A DNA stretch of 62,708 nucleotides. It comes from Gordonia sp. UBA7599 (GTDB lineage Bacteria > Actinomycetota > Actinomycetes > Mycobacteriales > Mycobacteriaceae). Numbering within the stretch: position 1 is the stretch's first letter; each line of letters opens with the position of its first letter. The stretch covers positions 1-62,708 of the forward strand of contig DLKD01000043.1 in assembly GCA_002477755.1 (NCBI GenBank), in the 5' to 3' direction. The position numbers and the translations under genes were made by a program. This document shows positions 47,663 through 57,086 of this stretch, piece after piece. A model generated the notes under the pieces. The model worked only from the letters and a program-made list of their open reading frames with translations. It did not search any database and was not told the DNA's origin.

Positions 47663-48783
47663 CGCGCAATCCCGAGCAGGTCGCGGCACCGGTCAATGAG
47701 GAACTCGGCTTCTACATGCTCGCCGGGGCCGGTGGCGCTGGGCCCGCCGACTTCGTCGCCGAGGCTCAGGAAGGTGAGCGCCTGGGTTTCGGTACCGGCT
47801 TCATCTCCGAGCGGTGGAATGTCAAAGAGGCGTCATCGCTGGTGGGTGCAGCGTGTGCGGTGACCGACAGAATGCAGATCGCCACCGCCGCAACGAATTG
47901 CAATACCCGCCATCCGCTCGTCACCGCTTCCTGGGCCACCACTATGCACCGCCTCTCACACGGACGGTTCACCCTTGGAATCGGACGCGGCGTCGCCGCC
48001 ATGTACGGCGCCTTCGGCATCCCAAGTGTCACCACAGCTCATCTCGAAGACTGGGCGCTGGTCACCCGAAGGCTGTGGCACGGCGAGACCGTCATCAACC
48101 ATCAAGGCCCCATGGGCTCGTATCCGGTGCTCTACCTCGACAGTGACTTCGACGAAGACATCCCTCTCGGGCTGGTCGCGTTCGGTCCCAAGAGCCTCGA
48201 ACTCGGAGGGCGCGTCTTCGACGACGTCATCCTGCACACCTTCTTCACCCCGGACACGCTCGAACGGAGTGTGCGAATCGTCAAGACCGCAGCAGAGAAG
48301 GCCGGTCGCGACCCGGACTCGGTACGTGTCTGGTCCTGCCTGGCGACTATCGGCGATCACCTGCCCGAAGAAGTACGCCAGAAAAAGCTCGCAGGGCGCC
48401 TGGGCACCTACCTCCAGGGGTACGGCGACCTGCTCGTCGCGACGAACGATTGGGATCCGGCTCAGCTGCAGCGCTTTCGTGAGGACCCGGTCGTCCAGTC
48501 AATCGCGGGCGCGATCGATCAGGTCGCCACACCCGACCAACTCGAGCACCTCACGTCGATATTGCCGCCGGAGTGGTTGGCCGACGCTGCCGTCGGTAGC
48601 GCTGACGAGTGCGCCGCCCGGGTGCGTGAGGAATTCACCTACGGCGCCGATCGGGTGATCATGCACGGCGCCTCACCAACCGAACTGGCACCCATCGTCA
48701 CCGCGTACAACGCGGCCAAGGGCGCCCAGAACACACTCGCAGCCCGTAGCGGCGGACTAACGCCGCTTCCCCTGACCTCTTAG
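47659..48783 (+). CDS. LLM-class (luciferase-like) F420- or flavin-dependent oxidoreductase
   Basis: 374 residues, TIM-barrel bacterial luciferase family: LGFYMLAGAG at the N terminus, LGFGTGFISERW, TAATNCNTRHPLVTASWATT, RFTLGIGRGV and a late GADRVIMHGASP. These are typical of actinobacterial F420-dependent enzymes, though FMN use is possible. The ATG overlaps the SnoaL gene stop by 4 nt; a TetR gene follows 9 bp later and then an SDR gene. The likely role is oxidation of an organic compound in the cluster; the substrate is not evident. Confidence 0.85.
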   Translation: MTRNPEQVAAPVNEELGFYMLAGAGGAGPADFVAEAQEGERLGFGTGFISERWNVKEASSLVGAACAVTDRMQIATAATNCNTRHPLVTASWATTMHRLSHGRFTLGIGRGVAAMYGAFGIPSVTTAHLEDWALVTRRLWHGETVINHQGPMGSYPVLYLDSDFDEDIPLGLVAFGPKSLELGGRVFDDVILHTFFTPDTLERSVRIVKTAAEKAGRDPDSVRVWSCLATIGDHLPEEVRQKKLAGRLGTYLQGYGDLLVATNDWDPAQLQRFREDPVVQSIAGAIDQVATPDQLEHLTSILPPEWLADAAVGSADECAARVREEFTYGADRVIMHGASPTELAPIVTAYNAAKGAQNTLAARSGGLTPLPLTS

Positions 48784-48792
48784 AATCGTCCC

Positions 48793-49362
48793 GTGGCCAA
48801 GGCACTGATCCCAGCCGACGACATCCTTCGGCGAGCCCTCGAACTGCTCGACCAGCAGGGGTCGAGCGCGCTGAACATCCGCCGGTTGTCCGCCGATCTC
48901 GGTATATCGCCCCGGACCCTCTACAAGCAGGTCGGCAATCAGGAGGATCTCACCCGTGCACTGGTGAACCGACATTTCATGGAGCTTGAACTGACCTTCA
49001 CCGAGTGCCCGCGGTGGGCCGACACCGCGCGGAACTGGTGTATCGAGCTCTATTCGGCGCTCACCGCGCACCCGCACCTCACCGATTTGATGACGATCGA
49101 CGACCGAGCCGTGGTCACGCAGTATGTGATGGCGCTCCTGACTTCCGCAACCAAAGCGGGCATCCCCGAACCACTGGCGATCCGCTGCTGCCGGGGGTTG
49201 ACGAACATCACCGTCAACCAGGCGATCGTGCAGGTGCGTTCACTGGCAGACTCGCGCTTGTCGGCGGAAGCGATCCACCAAGCGGCCAAACTCGAGAGCA
49301 GCTTCTTCGACGTCGTCGATTGGGTGATTTCCTCGGTCGAACGTGAGACAGCCCTGACCTAG
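48793..49362 (+). CDS. TetR-family regulator
   Basis: 189 residues from GTG 48793. HTH near the N terminus (DDILRRALELLDQQG, then LNIRRLSADLGISPRTLYKQ). The remainder is a helical ligand-binding domain. It sits 9 bp after the LLM gene and is probably co-transcribed, so it likely controls this SnoaL-LLM cluster and the divergent phosphotransferase via the repeat at 47195-47217. The inducer is unknown. Confidence 0.85.
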   Translation: MAKALIPADDILRRALELLDQQGSSALNIRRLSADLGISPRTLYKQVGNQEDLTRALVNRHFMELELTFTECPRWADTARNWCIELYSALTAHPHLTDLMTIDDRAVVTQYVMALLTSATKAGIPEPLAIRCCRGLTNITVNQAIVQVRSLADSRLSAEAIHQAAKLESSFFDVVDWVISSVERETALT

Positions 49363-49443
49363 TCATCGCTGCGCAGGTCTGGGCGTTGGTACGCCTACTA
49401 TTCAGTGGATCAGCGAGAGCGTTTCCGAAAGGACCGAGACACG

Positions 49444-50202
49444 GTGGAATCGACGTCATTGAACGGCTCAGTAGCAATCGTCACCGGTGCGAGCCGAGGC
49501 ATTGGGCTCGGCGTAGCCAAGCAGCTAATCGCTGAAGGCGCACGCGTGGGCATCACCGCACGCAAGGCCGACGAACTGGAACGAGCCGTCGCGGAGCTTG
49601 GCGGGCCCGACCACGCGATCGGCTTGGCCGGCAACGCCACTGACACCGCCCACCAGATCGAGGCAATCGAGCAGGTGACCGAAACGTTCGGTCCCGTCGA
49701 CATCCTGGTGAACAACACCGGGATGAACCCGGTCTACGGCCCGTTGAGCGGTCTCGACGCCGCTGCCGCCCGCAAGATCGTCGAGGTCAACTGCCTTGCC
49801 GCCCTGTCATGGACCAACCACGTGGTCGCGACTGGTCTCCGCGAGCGCGGTGGAGCGATCGTGAATGTCAGCAGTACCGCCGCGCTGAAGCCTGCGGCCA
49901 ACATCGGGTTCTACGGCGCGAGCAAAGCGATGCTCTCCCACCTCACTCAGCAGCTCGCCGTCGAACTCGCGCCCACGATCCGCGTCAACGCCGTCGCCCC
50001 CGCGGTGGTGAAGACCAAGTTCGCCGCCGCGCTCTACGAGGGCCGCGAATCCGACGTCGCCAGCGTCTACCCATTGCGACGGTTGGGCGAGCCTGCCGAC
50101 ATCGGTCACCTCGTCGCATTCCTGGCATCACCGCGTGCCTCTTGGATCACCGGGCAAACCATCGTTATCGACGGTGGGCTCACCCTCACCGGAGGAGCCT
50201 GA
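49444..50202 (+). CDS. Short-chain dehydrogenase/reductase
   Basis: 252 residues from GTG 49444 (AAAGGA upstream). Rossmann motif VTGASRGIGLG, VNNTGM in place of the usual NNAG, Ser in VNVSSTAALK, YGASKAMLSH (YxxxK) and a C-terminal TGQTIVIDGGLTL, which is typical of the FabG-like SDR family. Last gene of the plus-strand cluster that starts with SnoaL. It likely oxidises or reduces a hydroxy/keto intermediate of that cluster. Substrate not determined. Confidence 0.88.
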   Translation: MESTSLNGSVAIVTGASRGIGLGVAKQLIAEGARVGITARKADELERAVAELGGPDHAIGLAGNATDTAHQIEAIEQVTETFGPVDILVNNTGMNPVYGPLSGLDAAAARKIVEVNCLAALSWTNHVVATGLRERGGAIVNVSSTAALKPAANIGFYGASKAMLSHLTQQLAVELAPTIRVNAVAPAVVKTKFAAALYEGRESDVASVYPLRRLGEPADIGHLVAFLASPRASWITGQTIVIDGGLTLTGGA

Positions 50203-50239
50203 GGCTCGCCGCTGACCCGACCGGCGGTGCGCGAACCAG

Positions 50240-51931
50240 CTAGGACCGACTGACCGCTACTCGCAGGTCATCGAGGCGCCGCTGGATCCGGTCGACCTGC
50301 AGATGCGGATCCTCGGTCTGGCCGACTGCGGCGATGTCGGTGATTCCATCGACGATCTCCTCCAACTCCTCCGCGTACGGCAGCATTGCGCGGGCCTTGG
50401 CCGGAACGGGTGGCGGTTCGGCAAATGCGGCAAGACATGCCGATCGAGCGTCGTGCGCGAGCCGGTACGCATCGTCTCGCCGCCGCTCGAACGCGGTACG
50501 CGACTCCCGCGGCATCGCGGCCTCGCGCAGATAGGCCTCGGCCGCCGCCACACCGTCGTCGAGGTGCGCCTGCTGAGGCAATCGACGCGCACCAGGCCAC
50601 AGCACGTAGCCGATCACGACGGCGATTGCCGCGCCGGCAACGGTGTCAAGCAGTCGGATCTGCGGCGCGACGAGGTCCGGGCCGCCGACAGACGCTGACA
50701 ACAACGCAGACACCGTCACTCCGATGACGCTGAGGCCGTACAGTTTGGGCGCCGTCAACGCAGCGAACCCCAAGCCCAGTGACGCTGCCAGCGCTACAAC
50801 GATCCCGCTGGGCCAGATGGAGATCACGGCAGCGGCAACTGAGGCGCCGACGATGGTGCCCGCCACGCGATTGATTGTCCGCACGACTATCGATGCGTAC
50901 TCCGGCCGCACTATGACGCTGACGGTCATCGGTAGCCAGAACGAGTGGTGCGGGTCGTGCACTGCCACGGTGACCGCTGTCGCGGTACCGAGACACAGGG
51001 CCGTACGCGCGGCGTTGAGGCCGGCTGTCGGCGTCCGCATCCGGGCAAGAATCTCCCCGATGCGGCGGCCATTGCGTGCAGATTCGTCTGCGCCGCTACC
51101 GTCCAACGCTGCCGCCAACGCCCGCAGACCCGCGGTCGGAGTGGGCCAGGCGATCGGCACCGCCACCGCCTGGCCGCACATGATCTGTTCGGCCGCAGCG
51201 CGCAGCGAGTTGACGACTTCGCGTGGCACGGGTCGCTGTTCGGCGTAGATCGCCGCAGCGGAGTAGGAGACGCCCGCAGTCATCGGGGACCAGCCCACTC
51301 GTTGCGCCGCCGTGGACGCGGCCATCAGGCGTAGCCGGGCCTCCCGTGCGTCGGGCTGACCAACTTTGGCGCACACGTCCGCAGCCGCGGCGAATACGTC
51401 TGAAGCGGTGCGTTGTTGCAATACGCCCCGCCGAAAAGGCCAGTCCACGACTTGGGCGAGTCCGACTGCAGCCACCCCGACGAGATACCACGCCGCCTGC
51501 GTCACCGGTGTCAGATCGGATCCGCCGAACTGCCCAAACGCCACACCGATACTGAGCATCATTCCGAACGCCGGACCGTGTGGTCCTGCTGCGCCGACAA
51601 GTCCAGAGATCGCGGCGGCCACCATCGCCACGGCGACTATCAGGAGCGAACCATGATCGGTCGATCCGCCAACAATGATGCCGACGGCAGCGCCGGCCGA
51701 CGCCGCGGCGAGTGCCATCACACGGCCCCGATAGCTCTCATCAATAGCGAACGCAACCGAACAGGCCGCACCGAGATAGGCGACGCCCAATGTCTTCCAG
51801 TCCCCCAGCGCTGCACCGAGCACCAGGAGTATTCCGCCGGCCCCGAGTGCTCGGACCGCGGCGGCCACGGCGAGCGGTGCACCCGACATCCGGACTGCGG
51901 CAAGCGCCGACCCCGCCACGTTTGCTCGCAT
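50240..51931 (-). CDS. FUSC-family membrane protein
   Basis: 563 residues with two blocks of hydrophobic helices (about residues 10-155 and 310-440) and soluble parts between and after, the layout of fusaric-acid-resistance/aromatic-efflux FUSC proteins. The second block includes HDPHHSFWLPMTVSVIVRPE, a conserved FUSC-type sequence. Proteins of this family may export aromatic acids, but this one lies outside the catabolic transposon. Downstream of, and 2 bp from, the LGFP lipoprotein gene, hence probably in one transcript with it. Confidence 0.8.
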   Translation of the reverse strand: MRANVAGSALAAVRMSGAPLAVAAAVRALGAGGILLVLGAALGDWKTLGVAYLGAACSVAFAIDESYRGRVMALAAASAGAAVGIIVGGSTDHGSLLIVAVAMVAAAISGLVGAAGPHGPAFGMMLSIGVAFGQFGGSDLTPVTQAAWYLVGVAAVGLAQVVDWPFRRGVLQQRTASDVFAAAADVCAKVGQPDAREARLRLMAASTAAQRVGWSPMTAGVSYSAAAIYAEQRPVPREVVNSLRAAAEQIMCGQAVAVPIAWPTPTAGLRALAAALDGSGADESARNGRRIGEILARMRTPTAGLNAARTALCLGTATAVTVAVHDPHHSFWLPMTVSVIVRPEYASIVVRTINRVAGTIVGASVAAAVISIWPSGIVVALAASLGLGFAALTAPKLYGLSVIGVTVSALLSASVGGPDLVAPQIRLLDTVAGAAIAVVIGYVLWPGARRLPQQAHLDDGVAAAEAYLREAAMPRESRTAFERRRDDAYRLAHDARSACLAAFAEPPPVPAKARAMLPYAEELEEIVDGITDIAAVGQTEDPHLQVDRIQRRLDDLRVAVSRS

Positions 51932-51933
51932 GG

Positions 51934-52545
51934 CTAAAAGGCCGGAACAACCTTTCCGTTGACCGTCACCTTCAGCTTGCCGGTCTTCGTGTTGAAGGTG
52001 ATCGAACCGTGCTCGAAGGTGGTCTCTTTCAGGTCGCCCTTGGTGATCTCGTCACTCGTGACAGCGCCGAGTGGGCCGGCCGAACCGTTCTTGCCCATGA
52101 CGTCCGGGGTGCCGTCGGGAGCGCGCTCGACGTTCCAGGCCTTGCGGATCTTGCCCCACGTTATGTAGGCCGGCGTTCCCGGATGGCCGTTCTTCGCGCT
52201 GATCACACCACCCTTGAACTGCTGGAACACCACGCCGCTGGCGCGGGTGCCCGCATTGCGGTCGCCGGTGAGCGCAACGCCCAGTGACTTCTTCTCCGTG
52301 TGGGTAGCCGCGGCGTACCGGGCCGCGATGGGCCCGGTCAGCGTCACCATCGAGCCGTCAGCGCCCTTGACCTTCACCGGTTTGGCCGGTCGTGCAGGCA
52401 CGCTCGACGAGACCGATGCGGCCGAACTGTAGGCCGACGAAGATGCGACACCCTTGCCGTCAGTGGCGCAGCCCGCGGCAATGAGCGCGACCGCTGCCAA
52501 TCCGGCGATGGTGGCCGCAGTGCGACGCCTCGTGGTGTTCCTCAT
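51934..52545 (-). CDS. LGFP-repeat lipoprotein
   Basis: 203 residues. N terminus RRRTAATIAGLAAVALIAAGCATD carries a type II signal with lipobox LIAAGC, so a surface lipoprotein. After a Ser/Ala-rich linker (SSSAYSSAASVSSSVPARPA) comes an LGFP-type repeat (SLGVALTGDRNAGTRASGVV, then FQQFKGGVISA). LGFP repeats occur mostly in mycolic-acid bacteria and probably bind the cell wall. It helps place the organism in Corynebacteriales. It is followed by the FUSC gene. Confidence 0.83.
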   Translation of the reverse strand: MRNTTRRRTAATIAGLAAVALIAAGCATDGKGVASSSAYSSAASVSSSVPARPAKPVKVKGADGSMVTLTGPIAARYAAATHTEKKSLGVALTGDRNAGTRASGVVFQQFKGGVISAKNGHPGTPAYITWGKIRKAWNVERAPDGTPDVMGKNGSAGPLGAVTSDEITKGDLKETTFEHGSITFNTKTGKLKVTVNGKVVPAF

Positions 52546-52656
52546 AGGTTTCCTCTCGGGTCCGGGTACGACGTCGATCTTTCCAGTCGCGCCCGAGCAA
52601 CGTCGAGGTTCTCCGTCACTGGCAAAACGGAGTCACCGCAAAGCGGTCAGAACGGA

Positions 52657-54123
52657 TCAGTTGGGCGGAAGTGCGATGTACTTGGTGTCGAGGTACTCCT
52701 CGATACCCTCGCTGCCACCCTCGGATCCGAAGCCGGAGTGCTTGATACCGCCGAAGGGCGCGGCCGCGTCCGAGATGACGCCACGGTTGACGCCGACCAT
52801 CCCGGCTTGGATGCGGCTGGCCACGCGCTGGGTCCGTGCCAAGGACTGCGTGTAGAAGTACGCCGCGAGTCCGTACGGCGTGCTGTTGGCCAACTCGATC
52901 GCCTCGTCCTCGGTATCGAAGCCGACGATCGCGGCGACTGGCCCGAAGATCTCGGTGGTGCGGATCTTCGCTTGCTCAGGGATCTCGTCGAGGACGGTGG
53001 GGGCGTAGAAGAAGCCGTCGCCGTGCGACCGCGCTCCCCCGGTGCGTACCCGCGCGCCGTGATCGATGGCGTCTGCGACGAGATCCGCGACCGACGACAG
53101 CTGCTGCTCGTTGATGATCGCCCCAAGGGATACCCCGTCGCGCCACCCCGGTCCGACGGTCATCGCGGCCACACGTTCGGTCAGCCGCGCGGTGAACTCC
53201 TCGCGCACCGAGTTCTGCACGTAGATGCGATTGGCCGCGGTGCACGCCTCGCCACCGTTGCGCATCTTCGCCGCCATCGCGCCGTCGAGTGCCGCGTCGA
53301 GATCGGCGTCCTCGAAGACGATGAACGGCGCATTTCCGCCCAGCTCCATCGAGGTGCGAAGCAGCTGCTCGGAAGATTGCGCGACCAGCGCCTTGCCGAC
53401 GCCGGTGGATCCGGTGAACGACACCTTCCGCAACCGCGGATCAGCCATGATCGCGGCGACGATGCCCTTCGAGTCGGTCGTCGGCAGCACCGACAGCACA
53501 CCCGGCGGCAGCCCCGCGTCGGCGAAGACCTGCGCCAGCAGCAGCATCGTCAGCGGAGTGTCCTCGGACGGTTTGACGATCATCGTGCAGCCAGCCGCCA
53601 GGGCGGGCCCGATCTTGCGAGTGCCCATCGCCAGCGGGAAGTTCCACGGCGTGACCGCCAGGCACATGCCGACCGGCTCCTTGGTCACGATGATCTCGCC
53701 GGTCCCCGCCGGCGCCGTGGTGGTACGACCGCCGATCCGCACGGCCTCCTCGGCGAACCACCGCAGGAATTCGGCACCGTAAGCCACTTCCCCACGGGCC
53801 TCGGCCAGGATCTTCCCCATCTCCAGGGTCATCACCAGGGCGAAGTCGTCGGCGCGCTCGGTCAGGAGCTCGAACGCCCGCCGCAGGATCTCCGAACGTT
53901 GTCGCGGCGGGGTGGCCGCCCACTCCCCCGCCGCTGCTTGTGCGGAGTCCATCGCCAGCGCGGCGTCGGCGAGCGTCGCATTGGCGACCGACGCCAAGAC
54001 GGCCCCGTTCGCCGGATTGACGACGGTGAACTCGGCGCCGGCGGCACCTCGGGATTTCCCGTCGATCCACAGGCCGGTGGGCACACCGGCGGGCAATGCG
54101 GGGGCGTCGGATTCGGTGGACAC
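52657..54123 (-). CDS. gabD: Succinate-semialdehyde dehydrogenase
   Basis: 488 residues from GTG 54123, placed 8 nt after a CAGGAG; a GTG at 54132 overlaps that Shine-Dalgarno. ALDH superfamily: EPVGMCLAVTPWNFPLAMGT, SFTGSTGVGK, MELGGNAPFIVFEDAD with the general-base Glu, and GGEACTAANRIYV with the catalytic Cys. Last enzyme of the putrescine/GABA route, making succinate for the TCA cycle. Final gene of the six-gene minus-strand operon. Confidence 0.92.
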   Translation of the reverse strand: MSTESDAPALPAGVPTGLWIDGKSRGAAGAEFTVVNPANGAVLASVANATLADAALAMDSAQAAAGEWAATPPRQRSEILRRAFELLTERADDFALVMTLEMGKILAEARGEVAYGAEFLRWFAEEAVRIGGRTTTAPAGTGEIIVTKEPVGMCLAVTPWNFPLAMGTRKIGPALAAGCTMIVKPSEDTPLTMLLLAQVFADAGLPPGVLSVLPTTDSKGIVAAIMADPRLRKVSFTGSTGVGKALVAQSSEQLLRTSMELGGNAPFIVFEDADLDAALDGAMAAKMRNGGEACTAANRIYVQNSVREEFTARLTERVAAMTVGPGWRDGVSLGAIINEQQLSSVADLVADAIDHGARVRTGGARSHGDGFFYAPTVLDEIPEQAKIRTTEIFGPVAAIVGFDTEDEAIELANSTPYGLAAYFYTQSLARTQRVASRIQAGMVGVNRGVISDAAAPFGGIKHSGFGSEGGSEGIEEYLDTKYIALPPN

Positions 54124-54181
54124 GGTGGTCACTCCTGTTCGGCGGTAGTGGAACTGCGTTCGACGGTGAGCAGCGGACGGG

Positions 54182-55531
54182 TCAGGCCGCGGCGGCGCGG
54201 ATGGCGTCCTCGAGGACGGTCAGACCCTCGTCCAACAACTCGTCGCCGATGACCAGCGGCGGCAGCAGTCGGATCACGTTGCCGTGGGTGCCGCAGGTCA
54301 AGATCACGACGCCCTGCGCGAGTGCCGCGGCCGCAATCGCCTTGGTGAGCACCGGATCGGGTTCGGTAGTGCCCGGCTTCACCAGTTCGACGGCGATCAT
54401 CGCGCCACGACCACGGATCTCACCGATGACGCCGACCTCGTCGGCCAACGCCGACAGCCGGGTGGTCACCCGGTCGTTGATGGCCCGGGCGCGACCGGAC
54501 AGGTCGTCGCGCTCCATCACGTCCAGTGCCGCCAGGGCTGCCGCACAGGCCACCGGGTTGCCGCCGTAGGTACCGCCGAGGCCACCGGTGTGGACGGAGT
54601 CCAGCAGCTCCGCGCGACCGGTCACCGCGGCCAGTGGCATGCCGCCAGCGATGCCCTTGGCCATGGTGATGAGGTCGGGGACGATCCCCTCGTGATCGCA
54701 GGCGAACCACGAGCCAGTGCGGGCGAACCCGGTCTGCACCTCATCGGCGATGAACACCACGCCGTTCTCTCGCGCCCAGTCGACGAGGGTCTGCAGGAAG
54801 CCCGGCGCGGGGACGATGAACCCGCCCTCGCCCTGGATCGGTTCGATGATGATCGCGGCCAACGACTTCGCGCCGATCTGGTTCTCGATCTGCGTAATCG
54901 CGCGGCGGGCGGCGGCCACACCGTCGTCGCCGAGCGGGTCGCGGTACGGGTACGACATCGGCATGCGGTACACCTCGGGCGCGAAGGGCCCGAATCCGGC
55001 CTTGTACGGCATCGTCTTGGCCGTCAGCGCCATGGTGAGCAGCGTGCGCCCGTGGTAGGCGTTGTCGAAAGCGACGACGGCGTCGCGTCCGGTGGCCGTG
55101 CGGGCGATCTTGACGGCGTTCTCCACCGCCTCGGCACCGGAGTTGAACAGCACCGAGCGCTTCTCATGGTCGCCCGGCGTCAATGCGTTGAGCTTCTCGG
55201 CCACGGCGACGTAGTCCTCATACGGCGTGACCATGAAGCACGTGTGCGTGAACCGAGCGGCCTGCGCGGCGACCGCCGCGGCCACGTCGGGATCACTGGC
55301 CCCGACGGTGGTCACGGCGATTCCGGCACCGAAATCGATCAGCGAATTGCCGTCGACGTCGACGATGACGCCACCGTCGGCGTCGACGGCATAGACCGGT
55401 ACCGACGACCCGACACCCGCGGCGACCGCGGCCCGCCGTCGGGCGGCCAATTCCTCTGAGCGCGGGCCGGGCAACGCGGTCCGTAGCGTGCGCTCCTGCG
55501 GGAGTCGGAACTTGGACGCGAGAGAGGTCAT
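54182..55531 (-). CDS. gabT: 4-aminobutyrate--2-oxoglutarate transaminase
   Basis: 449 residues, class III PLP aminotransferase. NSGAEAVENAVKIARTATG and FDNAYHGRTLLTMALTAKTM near the middle, EPIQGEGGFIVP and FIADEVQTGFARTG with the PLP-contacting Asp, and the Lys-containing TMAKGIAGGMPLAAV. It turns GABA and 2-oxoglutarate into succinate semialdehyde and glutamate. Located 58 bp before gabD and 19 bp after the permease gene. Matches GabT in length and motif order. Confidence 0.93.
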   Translation of the reverse strand: MTSLASKFRLPQERTLRTALPGPRSEELAARRRAAVAAGVGSSVPVYAVDADGGVIVDVDGNSLIDFGAGIAVTTVGASDPDVAAAVAAQAARFTHTCFMVTPYEDYVAVAEKLNALTPGDHEKRSVLFNSGAEAVENAVKIARTATGRDAVVAFDNAYHGRTLLTMALTAKTMPYKAGFGPFAPEVYRMPMSYPYRDPLGDDGVAAARRAITQIENQIGAKSLAAIIIEPIQGEGGFIVPAPGFLQTLVDWARENGVVFIADEVQTGFARTGSWFACDHEGIVPDLITMAKGIAGGMPLAAVTGRAELLDSVHTGGLGGTYGGNPVACAAALAALDVMERDDLSGRARAINDRVTTRLSALADEVGVIGEIRGRGAMIAVELVKPGTTEPDPVLTKAIAAAALAQGVVILTCGTHGNVIRLLPPLVIGDELLDEGLTVLEDAIRAAAA

Positions 55532-55550
55532 GGTGTCGGATCCTTCGGTC

Positions 55551-57086
55551 TCAGGTCATCGGTGGAGTGTCGCGGCTGAGGGTCTCACCGCGGAAGAAGG
55601 CGGGCTCCTTTGTCCGCCAGATCAACATGAGTATGGCACCCAACACCAACAGACCGATGCCCATGACGAAGACCAGGCCCATGCCGAATACCGAGGTGCC
55701 GCTTCCGCTTTCGGGATCGAGGCTCTCCTTGACCGAGATCACGAACACGGTCGCCAGCATGATGCCGCCGAGCAGCGGGAACACCAGCTTGTAGACGATG
55801 TTGTGCACCGAGGTGAACAACTCGCGGCGGAAGAACCACACACAGGCGAACGCGGTGATGCCGTAGTACCAGCAGATCATGATGCCCAGCGCCGCGATGG
55901 TGTCCCACAGCGCATGTTCGGAGACCAGTTTCACCGCGACGTAGAAGACGCTGGTAACGACGGCCGCGACGACCGTCGCGTACGTCGGCACCATGTAGCG
56001 CGGGTTGATCGCCGCGAGCTTCTTCGGGAACGCGCCGTAGGCGCCCATCGCCAGCATGGTGCGCGCCGCCGGCAAGAACGTGGTCTGCAGGCTGGCGATC
56101 GACGACGCGAAGATCGCCAGGAAGAGGAGCAATCCGCCCACGCTGCCCAACACCGGGGTGGCCAGGGGCTTGAACACGTTCTCCGAATTGTCCGGCGACC
56201 CCAGACCGACGCCCTCGGTGCCGACGCCGGCGTACATCATCACCGCGACGGCCACGAGCAGGTAGGTCAGCAGGATCGTGATCACTGCGAGCAGTCCGGC
56301 GCGGCCGGGCGTCTTCTCCGGATCCTTCGACTCCTCACCGAGCGTGAGGCAGGTGTCCCAGCCCCAGAAGGCGAAGATCGAGCCGGTGACGCCGACGACG
56401 AAAGCACCCAGTGCGAGTCCGCTGAACGGGTTGAACCAATCGAGCGAGAAGGACACGTGGAACTCCGACGAGCTCGCCCGCACGATCGCGCTGATGGCGA
56501 ACACCACCAGGACGACCATCTGGAAGCCGACCAAGCCGTACTGGACCGCCTTGCTGGTGGTGATGCCGCGCCCGGCCACCCACGCCGCCAGGGCGATGAA
56601 TATGAGTGTGGTCACGATGTTGATCAGCCTGTTCCCGGCTAAATCGGCTATCGAGTCCTTGTTGGCCACTTGCGCGATGAACAGATAGAAGAAGTCGACG
56701 GCGATGGCTGCAAGGTTCGACAGCACGATGATCGTCGCCAGCACCATCCCCCAGCCACACATCCACCCGACATACGGCCCGAAAGCCTTCGTCGACCAGG
56801 TGAACGACGCGCCACAGTCGGGTGCGCGCGAGTTCAGTTCGCGGTAGGCGTACGCGGTCAGGAACATCGGGATGAACCCGGCGATGAAGATGGCCGGCAT
56901 CTTCAACCCGACCGCGGCGACGATGACGCCGATACTCGCAGTAAGGGTGTATCCGGGGGCGACGCAGGAGACGCCGAGCACGGCGCCGGCGAACGTGCCG
57001 ACCGAACCCTCCGCCAAGCCCTTGTCGACGAGGTCGGAGCCCTTGGCCGTAGTGGTCACTTCAGGCGTTGGATCGGGAGCGCTCAT
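55551..57086 (-). CDS. APC-superfamily amino acid/polyamine permease
   Basis: 511 residues from ATG 57086, with AAGGAGGA 6 nt upstream. About 12 hydrophobic segments; family sequence DCGASFTWSTKAFGPYVGWM near the N terminus. Member of the APC family, likely to import the amine or GABA handled by the operon. The start codon shares one base with the stop of the stress-protein gene. Exact substrate (putrescine, GABA, or another amine) is inferred from context. Confidence 0.87.
   Translation of the reverse strand: MSAPDPTPEVTTTAKGSDLVDKGLAEGSVGTFAGAVLGVSCVAPGYTLTASIGVIVAAVGLKMPAIFIAGFIPMFLTAYAYRELNSRAPDCGASFTWSTKAFGPYVGWMCGWGMVLATIIVLSNLAAIAVDFFYLFIAQVANKDSIADLAGNRLINIVTTLIFIALAAWVAGRGITTSKAVQYGLVGFQMVVLVVFAISAIVRASSSEFHVSFSLDWFNPFSGLALGAFVVGVTGSIFAFWGWDTCLTLGEESKDPEKTPGRAGLLAVITILLTYLLVAVAVMMYAGVGTEGVGLGSPDNSENVFKPLATPVLGSVGGLLLFLAIFASSIASLQTTFLPAARTMLAMGAYGAFPKKLAAINPRYMVPTYATVVAAVVTSVFYVAVKLVSEHALWDTIAALGIMICWYYGITAFACVWFFRRELFTSVHNIVYKLVFPLLGGIMLATVFVISVKESLDPESGSGTSVFGMGLVFVMGIGLLVLGAILMLIWRTKEPAFFRGETLSRDTPPMT

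Noticed and set aside
52300-54252. Plus-strand open frame of 650 codons
   Set aside because: Antisense to gabD and the LGFP lipoprotein gene, with Arg/Gly-rich low-complexity translation; shadow of real genes.
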